A DNA stretch of 64,000 nt from Adiantum capillus-veneris (GCA_014529385.2 CM043955.1:136906108-136970107), one strand, 5' to 3'; counted from the stretch's first letter, positions 45,671 through 57,980 are shown. The notes: generated by a model not told the origin, from the letters alone. Made by a program: numbers and translations.

Positions 45671-48600
45671 GGAGAAGCATTTTCGTCCTCGAAAACAAGA
45701 GTGATAATACACTAATATTTTCCATAGTGGCATCCTTCCTGGATCCAGTTGTTTGGTTGACCGAAACACGGTTCAGCAAGAGGTTCAATGAAACCAAGAG
45801 TAACATCTTGATTTTCCACATCGTTATCCATTTGCAACCATCTTGTGTTGCCAATTCCTATTCAATCATAGTGTGTAGACTCCATTCAGAACGCACATGA
45901 GTATGCTAAACGAGTTATCACACAAAGATGTACCCAAAAGAGTACCTTGTTTCACTTTCCATGAAAGTAACTTGCTAACATAACTCAGCAGCCAAGTTTA
46001 AGTCCTTGACTTGTTTGCGAATGTCAGCAGCAATAAACAACCCCACCCTAACTAGTGTTCAAGGTTGAGAACCTGATTATTCATGAAGGGACTACACCTA
46101 CTCGCAATCATGCTATAATTTATGGTAAGCAAAATCCAAGTAGAGAAATAAATGCTTACTAATTGGATTGCTTGGTGCTAATGTACACACTTTGCATACC
46201 CTTTAGCAAAAAATTACACTTTGTAATCTGCCTATCCCCTTGGATAACTGACAGTACTGAGGTGTTTTTCCCCACGCTTTTTACAGACAGGCTTTCTAGA
46301 TGACCCGTAAATGGATATCACAATATCATACAACATTGCTGAGCAAACAAGAATGTCCTGATGAAGAACCATCTTGGTTAACGTGAAAAATCCACAATCA
46401 CCCAAACCGAGCCATGACCTCTAATGGTGTTTGGTAGATCCACAAGTAAGCTCAGAGAGATACTACACATAGAGTGCAAAATGCTGCATAAGCAACTAAT
46501 GTGATGAATATGCATGCCGCTCTAAATTAACCTTTGCTAAACACTAGGGCCCATAACACCTAGTGTGCATGCATTTAGCAAAAAATAGATCTGAAATTGT
46601 ATATCCATGATTATCCTTGCCAATACTTTTGGCGAATGGGATGCTCCTAGCACACGTTAAAAAGGAATGTAGATAGTTCTAAAAAGAAACTAAATACATT
46701 GAGCTACAATCATTTGCAAGCCTTGCTGAAATGTTTGGACCATAATGGAAGGTGAAACAGTAATCACTTCTAGGTACAAACAATGAAATCTTTTCATTAA
46801 CAACTCATAGCCTTGCTATATGCATAAACAACCATCTGTAATGTTGTTTAGTTGCACTTGTATCGGAACAAGTCATTCTAAGTATCTGACAATTTCTAGC
46901 CACCGAAATTGCTCCTGATACATCGTGCTGAAAATGGTCTAGAAAACAGATATGACCAGCACCTAGGGACTTTGTCGTGACACATACTTGAAATAGTGGG
47001 CGCCAGTGTCAGTCTAGAGACTCATATTCTCCACATATGGAATATGTCTCATATAAGGATGTCAAAAAAAAAACATCCTTCAAGTACGAGATATACTTGT
47101 GCGTGGAGGTAACTGCAAACACTTTACGACGGGAGTGAGAGGGACCCTCATTAGCCTTGCTCCACACTGGCTAAACCGAACTCCTTGAGTCCCTAGACCA
47201 TGTTGTATCCCATGTGACAACATGTGCCAAATAAACCCTACAAGTGGGTCTATAATTGCATAATGCAAACAATGTATGTTGGACACTACGACCCAAAATA
47301 CTTTGTTCTGACGTGCCATTGGCATGTCTCTGAAAATAGATGCGTTCCTATGTATTGAACTTAAAGTTTCACTTACCCGTATTCAAATGCACAGGAGCAG
47401 TAATGGAAAAATGAAAAACAAGCAACATTGCAATGGAAACCCTGGGTGTTGCCTTGGCAATCAAAACCTGTTGGTTAGAATCTCTGTAGTTAAACCCCTT
47501 GGTCTGTCCCATGAGAGAAACTGTGCAAGTAGCAGTTAACGACAACTAACATAGGCGACCGTGTACTGAAATGATTGGAGTTTTCCACTACCCAATGGTA
47601 GATTGCGGACGTCTTTCCTTGAAAGTACCACTGTGATAGATCAAAATGTGATCCTGAATGTCGATGGAGTGATTAGTAATCACCCATTGGGTCTTACCCA
47701 CAAGTGAAATGTCTAGCTCCTATGGACAGCCATGCTATCCTAACTGTTTACTGCATCTAAACCCCATGAGATAGATCAACTGTGTGAGTTTGAAATTATC
47801 AAACACTCAACTCTAGCATCACACTAAAAACATGTAGTGCAAAAATGAGCCCCAAAACATTCTTAATGGCATGACTCTTGCTTGTGACCATTAACAGCAA
47901 TGGGTACTCCTCTGGATAGATTTGTTTGATCTTGAGAACAATCACCCAAGGAATGCTAACAGTTGGGGCTTACCCAAGGTTGGATACTGGCTTGTAGCCT
48001 TTGGGACTCATAGTTCTTATGCCAATTACAAATTAGTGTGCAATTGACGAATCGAAGAAGATGAATTTGGGTGGCGTCTTGGCCACTTTCTAGGTGAGAG
48101 TTAGAGCACCTTGGCTCTGGCTGACTCACGAGTAAAACATGTATCAAAATCTTCTTAGACGTTTTTATAAGAAATAGAGATAAGGAGAGCATGATGGACT
48201 ATGGAGCTTTCCTTAAGTTTCTAGAGTGTGTATCCAATTTGTGTGCTCGTACGCATCTTATGCCCGGCTTGCAGCTCATCCTATAAGCATACCACAATTC
48301 ACGAGAGAGGTGACAGAAAAACACAAACACCTCCTGACCCACCTACCTTGCAGGGGTCGTGATTGCACGAGATGACTTGAACATGGCACATTGCCTGTGA
48401 ATTAAATCCTAGTTGTAGGTTCGTGGTAGTGGTGTTGTGCGGTGACAGCAACCAAAAATTATGTTGTCCTTGATAGAGTTTCCGGTGTCATATCGGAATC
48501 CATAGGGTAACATGCCGTGCATGCAAAATTGTAAGCCCTTGGTTATAGTGACGGGCTCAAACATACAAGCCAAAATCATAAGTGTTTTGCACAGTTGGTA

Positions 48601-49575
48601 AAAGCATAAGTGCCTTGCACAGTTGGTAATGGTAGGAATGCTTGTGAGGTGATATCCCAATGTTTGACAGTGCCCCAAACTTGTGTGCAAATTACCTCGA
48701 CATCCAATCAAGAGGCAATATCTTAGCATGAGTTAGAAGCCTTACTTCATGTATAACTGGCAAAGCTCTTTGCTTGCATAACTGACAATCCTTTGCAACG
48801 AAAATGCATAAGCATGAAAAATCAAGCAAATCTTAACATAGTCTAACCCGGTTTCCGTCACGTGTATCATATACACTCGCATATGCGCATATGGCATGCA
48901 CGCCTGTCTTGTATGTAATGAAATAGCATGCAAGCATAGTGTCAAATCCCTTCCAAGTTGGTATGCTCATAGCATATGCCAAACATGGGAAGTCTCAATA
49001 CAAAATTTGTCACTTATGGAAGCCATTTTTCACATAAGTACGTCGATGCTCATAGCAAAACAGATGCGGTTGGTAACCTACAAATATCGTGGCAAAAGTG
49101 AATCAACCTTGTCGAACTCTTTCAGCTAAATGACCATGTCGAAATTGCTTAAAGAAAGCATTATGTATTATATCTTGACTGAATATGCTATACTAAGCCA
49201 GGTATTGAAAGAGAAGAACACCTCGATATCAAAACTCTCGTAGCCATACGATGTATCATTGTCTTCAACAATTAGCCATGCTAATTAGATTTGTAACATT
49301 AATAAAAGATATAATATTTCCTTCAAAATCAATTCGTGCTTGACTGAGAAAGAATTGAACCTGAATCCCAAGAGGTTCTTGGATTCGTGGTTGTCCAATT
49401 AGCAGGCCATTACAATCGGCATATGCTCCAACAAGATGCCCATCGTACCTTTCCAAGTAGCTAACTTCGAAAGGAGAAGCTAACTTTTGGCCATTGCAGA
49501 AAACTGGCTTGTTGATGATGTGCTAAATAATTGCCAAGAGGCGGCTTATGACACCTTGCCAAAACCTCCCCAAAC
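45671..49575 (-). repeat. Left arm of large inverted repeat (element X interior)
   Basis: Read on the minus strand this stretch matches element Z. Examples are CTTGGTTTCATTGAACCTC, GTTACTTTCATGGAAAGTGA, GGTGGGGTTGTTTA, TTGTATCC.ATGTGACAACATGT and AAGGGCT.ACAATT.TGCATGCACGGCATG. The arms run roughly 45660-48990 against 51930-55349. It contains no intact ORF; a 63-codon frame at 49265-49456 (minus) is unassigned. Confidence 0.8.
49265..49456 (-). CDS. Short ORF in element X, unknown
   Basis: A 63-codon frame with a protein-like composition (GHLVGAYADCNGLLIG, FLSQARIDFEGNIISF). I do not recognise the family, and no similar stretch was noticed in element Z. It could be a captured host fragment or an old gag piece. 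Confidence 0.25.
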   Translation of the reverse strand: MERYDGHLVGAYADCNGLLIGQPRIQEPLGIQVQFFLSQARIDFEGNIISFINVTNLISMANC

Positions 49576-49838
49576 TGTTACAATATACATGTGGTAGTGA
49601 TGTGTGTGAACTGTTACAATATAGATGTGGTAGTGATGTGTGTGAACACACTAGGACCGCCGGGGCATTTTTTCCCTCTTTAGGAGGTTTTTTCCACCGT
49701 GCATTGTATATACGCCCATCACTCTAGGGCTATCTACCTTTCCATTTCAGACTAAGTAACACACTCTCTATTGTGTGCCTTGAGCTTCCTTCGTCTTCTC
49801 CAAGCTGTGTGTGTTTCTCTGCAACCCTAATTCCAACA
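49576..49838 (+). repeat. 5' LTR of element Y (263 bp, with 36-bp internal duplication)
   Basis: TGTTACAATATA(C/G)ATGTGG begins at 49576 and again at 49612, so this LTR is 36 bp longer than its partner. Otherwise the LTRs are nearly identical. Confidence 0.93.
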
Positions 49839-49840
49839 AT

Positions 49841-49852
49841 TGGTATCAGAGC
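49841..49852 (+). other. Primer-binding site, initiator tRNA-Met
   Basis: TGGTATCAGAGC, two bases after the LTR. Confidence 0.95.
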
Positions 49853-50199
49853 AGGTCACGTCCTCCCGGGCTTAGTCGCCAGCTGCTCCAGCACACGCCT
49901 GCTCACTTTCTCCGATTTCAGTGAGCTTTGGTGAGCGTTCGCAAGTCGACAAATATTTTGGGCCGGCTCGTAGAGCTCGGTCTGCTCAGAATTTTGATTT
50001 GGGCTCATTTCGGCCTCCTTTCCACTACAAGCAGTACTGCACAGGCTATTTCGTCATTTTGTGCAGAATTTTTGTCAGTGCCATTTTCTGCATAAGAGGT
50101 GCCTTATAGTCTTCTATGGTTTGTGCTATATAGCACAGGTTGTTCCCGCTCCGTTTCTCCTATTTTTGGGCAGTTTTCACATCAGGTGCAGCATTTACC

Positions 50200-50261
50200 A
50201 TGGCTGACAACAACAACACAGATGTGTTCAAGATGTTTGTTGATGAGGACAGGTTGGATGG
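50200..50261 (+). pseudogene. Copia gag N-terminus of element Y, split by element Z
   Basis: The ATG at 50200 starts MADNNNTDVFKMFVDEDRLDG and is cut after 62 bases by element Z. Taking out Z and one copy of GATGG restores the reading phase at 55497 (DNYPMWAYMMQHVLVSKGVW), which proves the insertion order. Confidence 0.9.
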
Positions 50262-50403
50262 TGTAAGGACAAGGGTAGGACCAGTCCGAGCCAAGGGCCA
50301 GGACGGACATGCAGTCAAGGGGGTCCCTATATTTAGAAGGCCACGGGCCTATATAGGGCATGGCTGGGTGGTGATGAGCATGTTCAGTTCCCTTGTCCTT
50401 TCA
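50262..50403 (+). repeat. 5' LTR of element Z (142 bp)
   Basis: TGTAAGGACAAGGGTAGG to CTTGTCCTTTCA; partner 55350-55491. Confidence 0.95.
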
Positions 50404-50404
50404 T

Positions 50405-50416
50405 TGGTATCAGAGA
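50405..50416 (+). other. Primer-binding site of element Z
   Basis: TGGTATCAGAGA, the initiator tRNA-Met site with a changed last base, one base after the LTR. Confidence 0.9.
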
Positions 50417-51444
50417 CACTCTTTTGGGGGACACACAGGCGTGGAGAGCCACCTTTATCTTTAGCTTGCATGTGCATGAGGTGGGACGCTTCTCTACACA
50501 GGAGACTCGACAGAGCTCGGGGGGTGGGAACCCCGCTTGCGAGGTGGGAAGGTGACTGCAGCACCTACGCGAAACCGAATGGTTTTGGCCTTGACCTGCG
50601 CGCAATCCCGTGCTGAGGAGATCACGTCTTTGTGGCGGGCGCAACTGAGCACCTCAAGCCACTCTATGAAACTCCTCGCCTCTCGGCGGCCCTGCTCTGT
50701 AGTAGCACTTCATCGCCATTGACTGGCTTTTTCACACGCTGCCCTAGGGTCAAAACCCTTGGGATTTTTTTTTTTGCAATAGGGTGCATGCCCACCCCGG
50801 CATACACCCATACAAGCCAAAGGCATCTCGGCATATAACAAGGGGGCGGGACTCAATTCACAACATCCCATTCAGTGGGCGCGGAATCAATAAGCTGCAG
50901 AAATTTCCACCAGGGCCACGTTGTTTTTGAAGATTGCTTTCGGCATGCGTATTGACCTTAAATCAATCTTTGCCATCTCTCTAGCAAGGCTCGATTTTGG
51001 CAGTTTTTGATGAAGAGTAATCCTATCGACAAAGCTTGCATCCCACGCTATGGCCTTCCATGGTTTGCCTCGATGCAGTCATGCATGACTGCATGCTCAT
51101 GCAAGGCACTAGCCATGGTTGCATGACATAGTCCAAAGTCAATTTCCCAGTAGGTACGCAAAGTCTCTTTCGCATTTCTGCTTTTTATTTGTGTAAATTG
51201 TCACAAGTTGCAGAAATTTCAAGCAAAAAGCCGAGAAGGCGCGTCGGCGTGAGTATTTACTCATGCAAGTTCAAGAAGCCGGCAAGTCAGCAGTCGTGCG
51301 TACCCTTTACGACGGCAAAGCACAAGCACGGCTTGTGACAATTACCGTAAGCGCCAAAATTTGATTGGTTTAAATATTGGAATCAAGCAAGGCTTGAGTA
51401 CCAACTGCCTTGCTCCGCAGCACCGGTTCACAAGTAGTTCACTT

Positions 51445-51815
51445 TTGATGCAAAAGCATAGCCAATCTGCCATGTTTTGTAATCTCAAGGAGATTAGCAC
51501 ATCCTACTGCTATGCAGGAGGCAAGTTCTTTGGCATGGCCGACTCCTTCTCCACGTTTCTAGAAGCTGCCAAAGGATGCTTATCATATGCATTACATACT
51601 TGCTGCATATATCATTGAGAAATATCCACATCAAGCACAGTTCGATGACGGTTCACTTTGATGCAAATGAATAGCAAATTTGTAGAGTTTTGGTCTCTCA
51701 AGAAGATAGGCACATCTTGTTGCTTGATTTGATGCAAGAGGCATGTTGTTCGGCATGGCCGACTCCTTGTCACTATTTCTAGCCATTGCCAAAGGATGCT
51801 TGTCACACACTCTTA
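51445..51815. repeat. Imperfect tandem duplication in element Z, ~213-bp period
   Basis: TTGATGCAAA.GCATAGC...GGCATGGCCGACTCCTT...GCCAAAGGATGCTT occurs at 51445 and 51658 with many substitutions, so the duplication is old. Confidence 0.75.
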
Positions 51816-51929
51816 GCTCATTTCAGTTGAAATTCCTCGACAAGGTCGATTCTTTTTGTCATGCTCTCTGCCTGTCAACAACTGCCTCAGTTGGCTATCA
51901 GAAAGGCTTCAAGTAAGGCATATTGCATT

Positions 51930-54900
51930 GAGACTCCCACGTTTTGCATATGCTATGAGCATAAAAACTTGGAAGGCATTTGGTAATCTGCTTGCAGGTT
52001 CTTTCATTACATGCCAAATGGATGTATATGATACAAGAGACGTATATATATACACGCAACAACTCTCTCTCGTGTAGCAGACTAGGCTATGAGCCGTTCT
52101 GGAATGAGTTCTTCTCCATCAAAATTTCAGGATGACTGGTTACAACGGGATAACCAGGTGAGCCTGATTTTAAATTTGTTTGTTTTTCATGTTTTCATTG
52201 GAAAACGTTGTCTGTTATGTAAAGCAAAGTGCTTTCACAAATTCACATGAAGTAAGGCTTCTCACGCGTGCCACGATACTGCCCATTCACTTGGCAATTG
52301 GCACGCCAGTTTGGGAAACTGTTACCATTGCAATTTTCTTCCATTTTATGTGTGGCAACAACACGCTATGATGCATCGCTCCCAAGGCAGAATCTGCAAG
52401 GCACTTATGGTTTCGGCTCTCCTGCTTGAGGCCGTTATAGTAGCCAAGGGCTCACAATTCTGCATGCACGGCATGCTAACCGGGTGGCATGAATTCCACC
52501 AATTCATGGATTACGCTTCCGCTATCACACTCGCAACTCGGTCAAGGACAGACTAAGTGATGGATTCTCATACAATCACGACCCCTACAAGGTAGGTGGG
52601 TTGGAATGAGTTTTATGTTTTTCTATTACCTCTCTCGATGAGAGAGTCATACCAAAAAATTACGGATTGCTTATACGATAAGCTGCAAGTCAGGCATAAG
52701 ATGCGTCAGGGCACACAGCTTGGGTACACACTCTACAACCTTAAGGAAAGCCCAGCATGCTCTTCTTCTCTCCCTCTCTCTCTCTTTAAGGGAATAATAT
52801 AGCAAGCTTTTGATACATATTCTGCTCGTGAGTCAGCTTCGGCCAAGGTGCTCTAACTCACAGCTAGCACATGCTTAAGATGCTACTCAAATTAGTCTTC
52901 ATCGTTTCGTCGATTGAACACTATTTTGCATAAGGGCTATGAGCCAAACAGGCTAAGCGACGATGTCCGGACAAGGGTAAGACTCAACTACTGGCATTCT
53001 TTGGGTGATTGTTTTCAAGATATACCCACGGAAGTACACATCGACGTTAATGGAAAAGCAAGAGTCTTGTCCTTACGGATGTTTAAAGTGTCATTTTTGC
53101 ACTACTTGTTTTCAACGCGACACTCAAGTTGAGTTTTTGATAATCTTCAACTCACAGCAGTTGATCACTACAAGAAAGTCTAGATGTAGCAATCAGTTGC
53201 GACAGCATGGCTATCCATAAGAGCTCGGCAGTTCACTTGTGTGGATCTCCTACTCTCTCTATAGCACTACAGAGTGTCTATGGACATACTGTTTTGGGGC
53301 AAGACCCGGCGGTTGATTGCTACATCACCCTATAGGCATTAAGGACCACAGTTTGATCTGCATTGAGGATCACCATTGATCTCTCCCAGTCATACTTTTA
53401 AGGAAAGAATTCCGCAATTTACCATGCGGTAGCAGACGAACACACTTTTCAAGTTGATTCCAATCAACCTGTACACGGTTGACTATGTTGGTTACGTTAT
53501 CTGCTAGTTTAGCAGTTTCTACAAAGAGTCTTACCAAGGGGTTTGACTACGTAGATTCTAATCCAAGAGCTTGCCATTCGAATACGGGTAAGTGAACATT
53601 ACGTTCAAATCTCCAGGTATGCATCTATTGATTTGGTGTTACTCTATTTTTAGTATGCTTTGCTTGGTTTTTCAAGACGTATAAGTACGCTTGAATGTTA
53701 CAGAGTCATGCCAAGGGCATGTCGGCACAAAGTATTTTGGGCCAAGTATCCAATCTATCTTTCTGCCTTATGCTGTTACGAACCTACTTGTAGGGTTCAA
53801 TTTGGCACATGTTGTCACATAGGATACAACATGGTCTAGGAACTCAAGGAGTTCGGTTTAGCCAGTGTGGAGCAATGAATGAGGGTCCCTCTCACTCTTG
53901 TCGCAGAGTGTTTAGAGCTACCTTCACACACAAGTACATCTTGTACTTGTAGGATGTTCCTTTTCAGACATCCTTAGTTGAGACATATTCCACATGTGGC
54001 GAATATGAGTCTCTGGGATTGACACTAGCGCCCCCTATTTCAAATATGTGTCACGACAAAGTCCCTAAGTGCTGGGTCACATCTGTTTTCTAGACCATTT
54101 TTAGCACGATGTATCAGGAGCAATTTCGTGGCCAGAAATTTTCGGATACTTAGAATGACTTGTTAAGGTACAAGTATTGCTAAACAACATTACATATGGT
54201 TGTTTATACATATAGCAAATGAAAAAGTTTCATTGTTTGTATCTAGAAGTGATCACTGTTTCACCTTCTATTATGGTTCAGACGTTTAAGCAAAGCTGCA
54301 AAAGATTGCAAATGAAAGTATTTAGTTTCTTTTTAGAACTATTTACATTCCTGTTAATGTGTGCTAGGCGTATCACATTTGCCATAAGTATTGGCAAAAA
54401 TTACCATGAAAATACATGTTCGGATCTTTTTTTTGCTAAATGCATGCACACTAGGTGTTATGGGCCCTAGTGTTTAGCAAATGCTGATTTGGAACGGCAT
54501 GCATATTCCTCAAGTTGTTGCTTATGAAGCATTTTGCACAGTATGTGCACTATCTCTATGAGATTACCTTCGAGTCTACTAATCACTTATAGAGGTCATG
54601 GCTCGGTTTGGGTGTTTGTGGATTTTTTAAGTTAACCACGATGGTTATTCCGCACATTGTTGATTCCTCAACAATGTTATACGCTATTGTGATTTCTTGT
54701 TTACCAGCCATCTAGGAAGACTGTCTGTAAACTGTGGGGGAAACACACCTCAGTACTGTCAGTATCCAAGGGGATTGACAGATTACAAAGTGTAATCTTG
54801 GGCTAAAGGATATGCAAAGTGCATACATTAGCTTCATAAGCATTTATTGCTCTTTTTGGAGTTTACTTACTATCAGTTAACGCATGTTGTGACTAGGTAG

Positions 54901-55349
54901 TCTCTTCATGTATAACTCAGGTTCTCAACATTGAACACTCGTTAGGGTGGGGTTGTTTACTGATGATGAAGAAGAGGGCCAAGTCAAGGACTTAAAATTG
55001 GTTGATGAGTTATGTCAGCAAGTTACTTTCATGGAAAGTGACAAGAGGTACTTTTTTTGGTACACCTATGTTGTGATAAACTCGTTTACCATGCTCATGA
55101 GAGTTCTAAATGGAGTCTACACACTATGTTTGGATAGGAACTAGTACCATCAGATGGTTACAAATGGACAAAAATGTAGAAAATCAAGATGTTACTCTTG
55201 GTTTCATTGAACCTCCTACTAACCCGGGTTCCGCTCAAATGAACCGTTGGATCCATGTGGGATGTTACGGTAGAAAACATTAGTGTTCTTATGAAGATAC
55301 CATCACTTGTGTTTTCGCGTACGAAAACGCTTCTCTAAGGGGGGAGTAA
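51930..55349 (+). repeat. Right arm of large inverted repeat (element Z interior)
   Basis: Matches the reverse complement of 45660-48990 in order, with interruptions. Separation between the arms is about 3 kb. Confidence 0.8.
53183..53326. repeat. Perfect 13-bp inverted repeat
   Basis: GATGTAGCAATCA at 53183-53195 and TGATTGCTACATC at 53314-53326. The left arm follows CACTACAAGAAAGTC (53167), which resembles a CACTA-transposon end, but no matching right end is present. Confidence 0.5.
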
Positions 55350-55491
55350 TGTAAGGACAAGGGTAGGACCAGTCCGGGCCAAGGGCCAGGATGGACATGC
55401 AGTCAAGGGGGTCCCTATATTTAGAAGGCCACGGGCCTATACAGGGCATGGCTGGGTGGTGATGAGCATGTTCAGTTCCCCTGTCCTTTCA
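55350..55491 (+). repeat. 3' LTR of element Z (142 bp)
   Basis: TGTAAGGACAAGGGTAGG to CCTGTCCTTTCA, preceded by AAGGGGGGAGTAA. Confidence 0.95.
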
Positions 55492-55496
55492 GATGG

Positions 55497-56310
55497 GGAC
55501 AACTACCCTATGTGGGCTTATATGATGCAACATGTTCTTGTGTCAAAGGGTGTCTGGAACATTGTGCAGGGCATTGATGTACGTCCTGGTTCTGAGGATG
55601 TAGGCGATGTTGAGGATGTTGCAGGTCTTGCTGCAAGGATTGCAGCTGTTAGAGTTGTTTTGCCTACGGCAGAATAAGCTCATTGGGATGTTAAGGATGC
55701 GCAGGCTCATGCATTGATTGCGTTGTCTGTGAAATGCACCATTGTTCCTCACATCCGTTCAGCAAAATCTGCAAAACAGGCTTGGGATATTCTAGCAGGT
55801 CTTTATGCAAGCCGCAATGAGGCTAAAATTGCTTTGTTGCATAAAGAGCTGGAGTCGAAGATTATGCATGAGGAAGATGATATGGACACTTTCCTTGCTA
55901 GTGTCAAGGATATCAATGAGCAACTTATTTCTGCAGGTGAAGTCATTTCAGACAGTTCCCTTGTGCAGACTGTTCTTGATGTCTTACTAGATTCTTACCA
56001 GACTTTTGCTAGTACTTGGAGACTTATGACCCAAGGAAATCCAGAAGTTGTCAAGTTTGATGCATTATGCACACTGCTGTTGCAAGAGTCACTTTCCAGA
56101 AAAAACAGGACTAGACAGCGTGCAGTTGAACAAGCTTTTATTGCTTCCCAAAGAAAGGGTGGTAATAGCAATGCAACCACGTCTAATGGTTCTGCTGCGA
56201 GTGGCAAAAATTCTGTTCCTAATGCTTCTGCTGTAACTCGTCTGGAAATTCTGGTGATAAGGGCAAAAAGAAGATGCGTTTCCATTATTGTAAAGCCAAT
56301 GATCACTTGA
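55497..56310 (+). pseudogene. Copia gag of element Y (remainder)
   Basis: DNYPMWAYMMQHVLVSKGVW leads into the gag core. A TAA at 55675-55677 interrupts it. The core continues with AHWDVKDAQAHALIALSV, AKQAWDILAGLYASRNEAK, ELESKIMHEEDDMDTFLASV and VLDVLLDSYQTFASTWRLM, the UBN2-type copia gag. A frameshift near 56240 moves the frame to the zinc-knuckle ORF. Particle formation by this copy is excluded by the Z insertion, the stop and the shift. Confidence 0.88.
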
Positions 56311-57375
56311 TCAAGTCGTGTTGTAAGTTGAAGGCCAAAGAGGCTAATAAGAAAGAGGGTGGTTCCACTGCAAATGCTGGTTCCACTACAAATGCAGCCA
56401 TTGTTGAGTCTTCTGTGAAAGGAGACTGTGTCGCTGATGTTGATACAGAATGGGCTTTTAGCGCAGAGTGCACTTACAATCCTGCTGTCCATGATGCATG
56501 CTTGTCAGTTGCTGTAGATTCACATGTGTGGTATTTCGACAGTGGTGCTACAAAGCACATTACCTCACATTGTGAATTGTTTACCTCTCTCGAGTATGTC
56601 CCTCATGGGAATTCAGTCACTTGTGCCAATAACGCCTCTTATCCAGTTCAGGGAGTTGGAAAGATTGTGCTCACTGCTGCTAATGGCAGTTCCTTCACAC
56701 TTGTTGATGCACTTTATGTACCTGGGATCAAGAAGAATCTCTTGTCTGTATCCGCACTTGCTAGACTTGGACTTGTAGTCAAATTTGTGGATGACAGATG
56801 TATAGTTCATGATCTCAGTTTTGGTGATGAAATTGTTGCATTAGGCCTTTTGTGCCGTGGGCTGTATAAACTCACTTTGTATGACAAGTGTGGACAAAAT
56901 TTTGCAAATGTTGTTGCAGATTCAAGGGCTATTTCAGATGCAAAACTTTGGCATGCACGTTTTGGTCATCTGAATTTTGCCAATTTGCTGCGTTTGCAGA
57001 AATCTGATATGGTTGCTTCTTTGCCACCTCTTGAAGCACCTGTCAAACATGTGAAGGCTGTATTTTGGGTAAGATGCACCGTTCTAAATTTCCAAAGGAT
57101 GGTTCAGTTCGGGCCACATGCAGGTTGCAGCTTGTGCATAGTGATGTTTGTGGGCCCATGCAAACTCCGTGCTTGGGCAATTACCTGTACTTCATGACTT
57201 TCATTGATGATTACTCCAGGCATGCATGGGTATTTCCACTTAAAGTGAAGTCCGAAGTTTTTATGTGCTTCAAACAATTTCTGGCTATGGCTGAAAATTT
57301 CTCGAAATGTACTATGGGCACCCTCTGTTCCGATCGAGGGGGGGAGTATATGTCTCATGAATTTAATGCATTTCT
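56239..57375 (+). pseudogene. Copia zinc knuckle, protease and GAG-pre-integrase of element Y
   Basis: The knuckle reads FHYCKANDHLIKSC, with the first Cys replaced by Phe. A Lys/Ala/Ser linker is followed by the protease with intact catalytic triplet (WYFDSGATKHITSHCELF) and, 65-90 residues on, ALYVPGIKKNLLSVSAL. GAG-pre-integrase has LWHARFGHLNFANLLRLQ. The integrase core starts with HSDVCGPMQTPCLGNYLYF in the frame that begins near 57065. It then collapses into a tandem repeat at 57376. Confidence 0.88.
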
Positions 57376-57980
57376 GGGCTATTTCAGATGCAAAACTTTG
57401 GCATGCACGTTTTGGTCATATGAATTTTGACAGTTTGCTGCGTTTGCAGAAATCTGATATGGTTGCTTCCTTGCCACCTCTTGAAGCACCTGTCAAACAT
57501 GTGAAGGTTGTATTTTGGGTAAGATTCAAGGGCTATTTCAGATGCAAAACTTTGGCATGCACGTTTTGGTCATCTGAATTTTGCCAGTTTGCTGCATTAG
57601 TGCGTTAGCAGAAATCTGATATGGTTGCTTCTTTGCCACCTCTTGAAGCACTTGTCAAACATGTGAAGGCTGTATTTTGGGTAAGATGCACCGTTTTAAA
57701 TTTCCAAAGGATGGTTCAGTTCGGGCCACATGCAGGTTGCAGCTTGTGATGTTTGTGGGCCCATGCAAACTCCGTGCTTGGGCAATTACCTGTACTTCGT
57801 GACTTTCATTGATGATTACTCCAGGCATGCATGGGAATTTCCGCTTAAAGCGAAGTCCAAAGTTTTTATGTGCTTCAAACAATTTGTGGCTATGGCTGTG
57901 GTTGTCTCAAAATGTACTATGGGCACCCTCCGTTCCGATCGAGGGGGGGAGTATATGTCTCATGAATTTAATGCATTTCT
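56926..57980 (+). repeat. Partial triplication across GAG-pre-integrase/integrase core
   Basis: GGGCTATTTCAGATGCAAAA starts at 56926, 57376 and 57530. Unit lengths are 450 bp, 154 bp (truncated) and about 450 bp. The third unit lacks 7 bp (GCATAGT) in the HSDVCGPM region. The junctions share short sequence (AGATTCAAGGGCTATTTCAG), which suggests unequal recombination or template switching. Confidence 0.92.

Larger units (their letters stand above)
50262..55491 (+). mobile_element. Gypsy-type element Z inserted in gag of element Y (5,230 bp)
   Basis: Two 142-bp LTRs (50262-50403, 55350-55491) differ at about four positions and are flanked by perfect GATGG target duplications (50257-50261, 55492-55496). 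A primer site (50405-50416, TGGTATCAGAGA) and a polypurine tract (55337-55346) complete the structure. The interior has no intact ORF. However, 54450-55330 resembles the end of a gypsy pol, with an integrase-like GTCATGGCTCGGTTTGGGTG matching 62825, and QQVTFMESDKRYFF near 55015. It is a dead, mobilised derivative of a gypsy element, related to element X in the opposite orientation. Confidence 0.92.
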
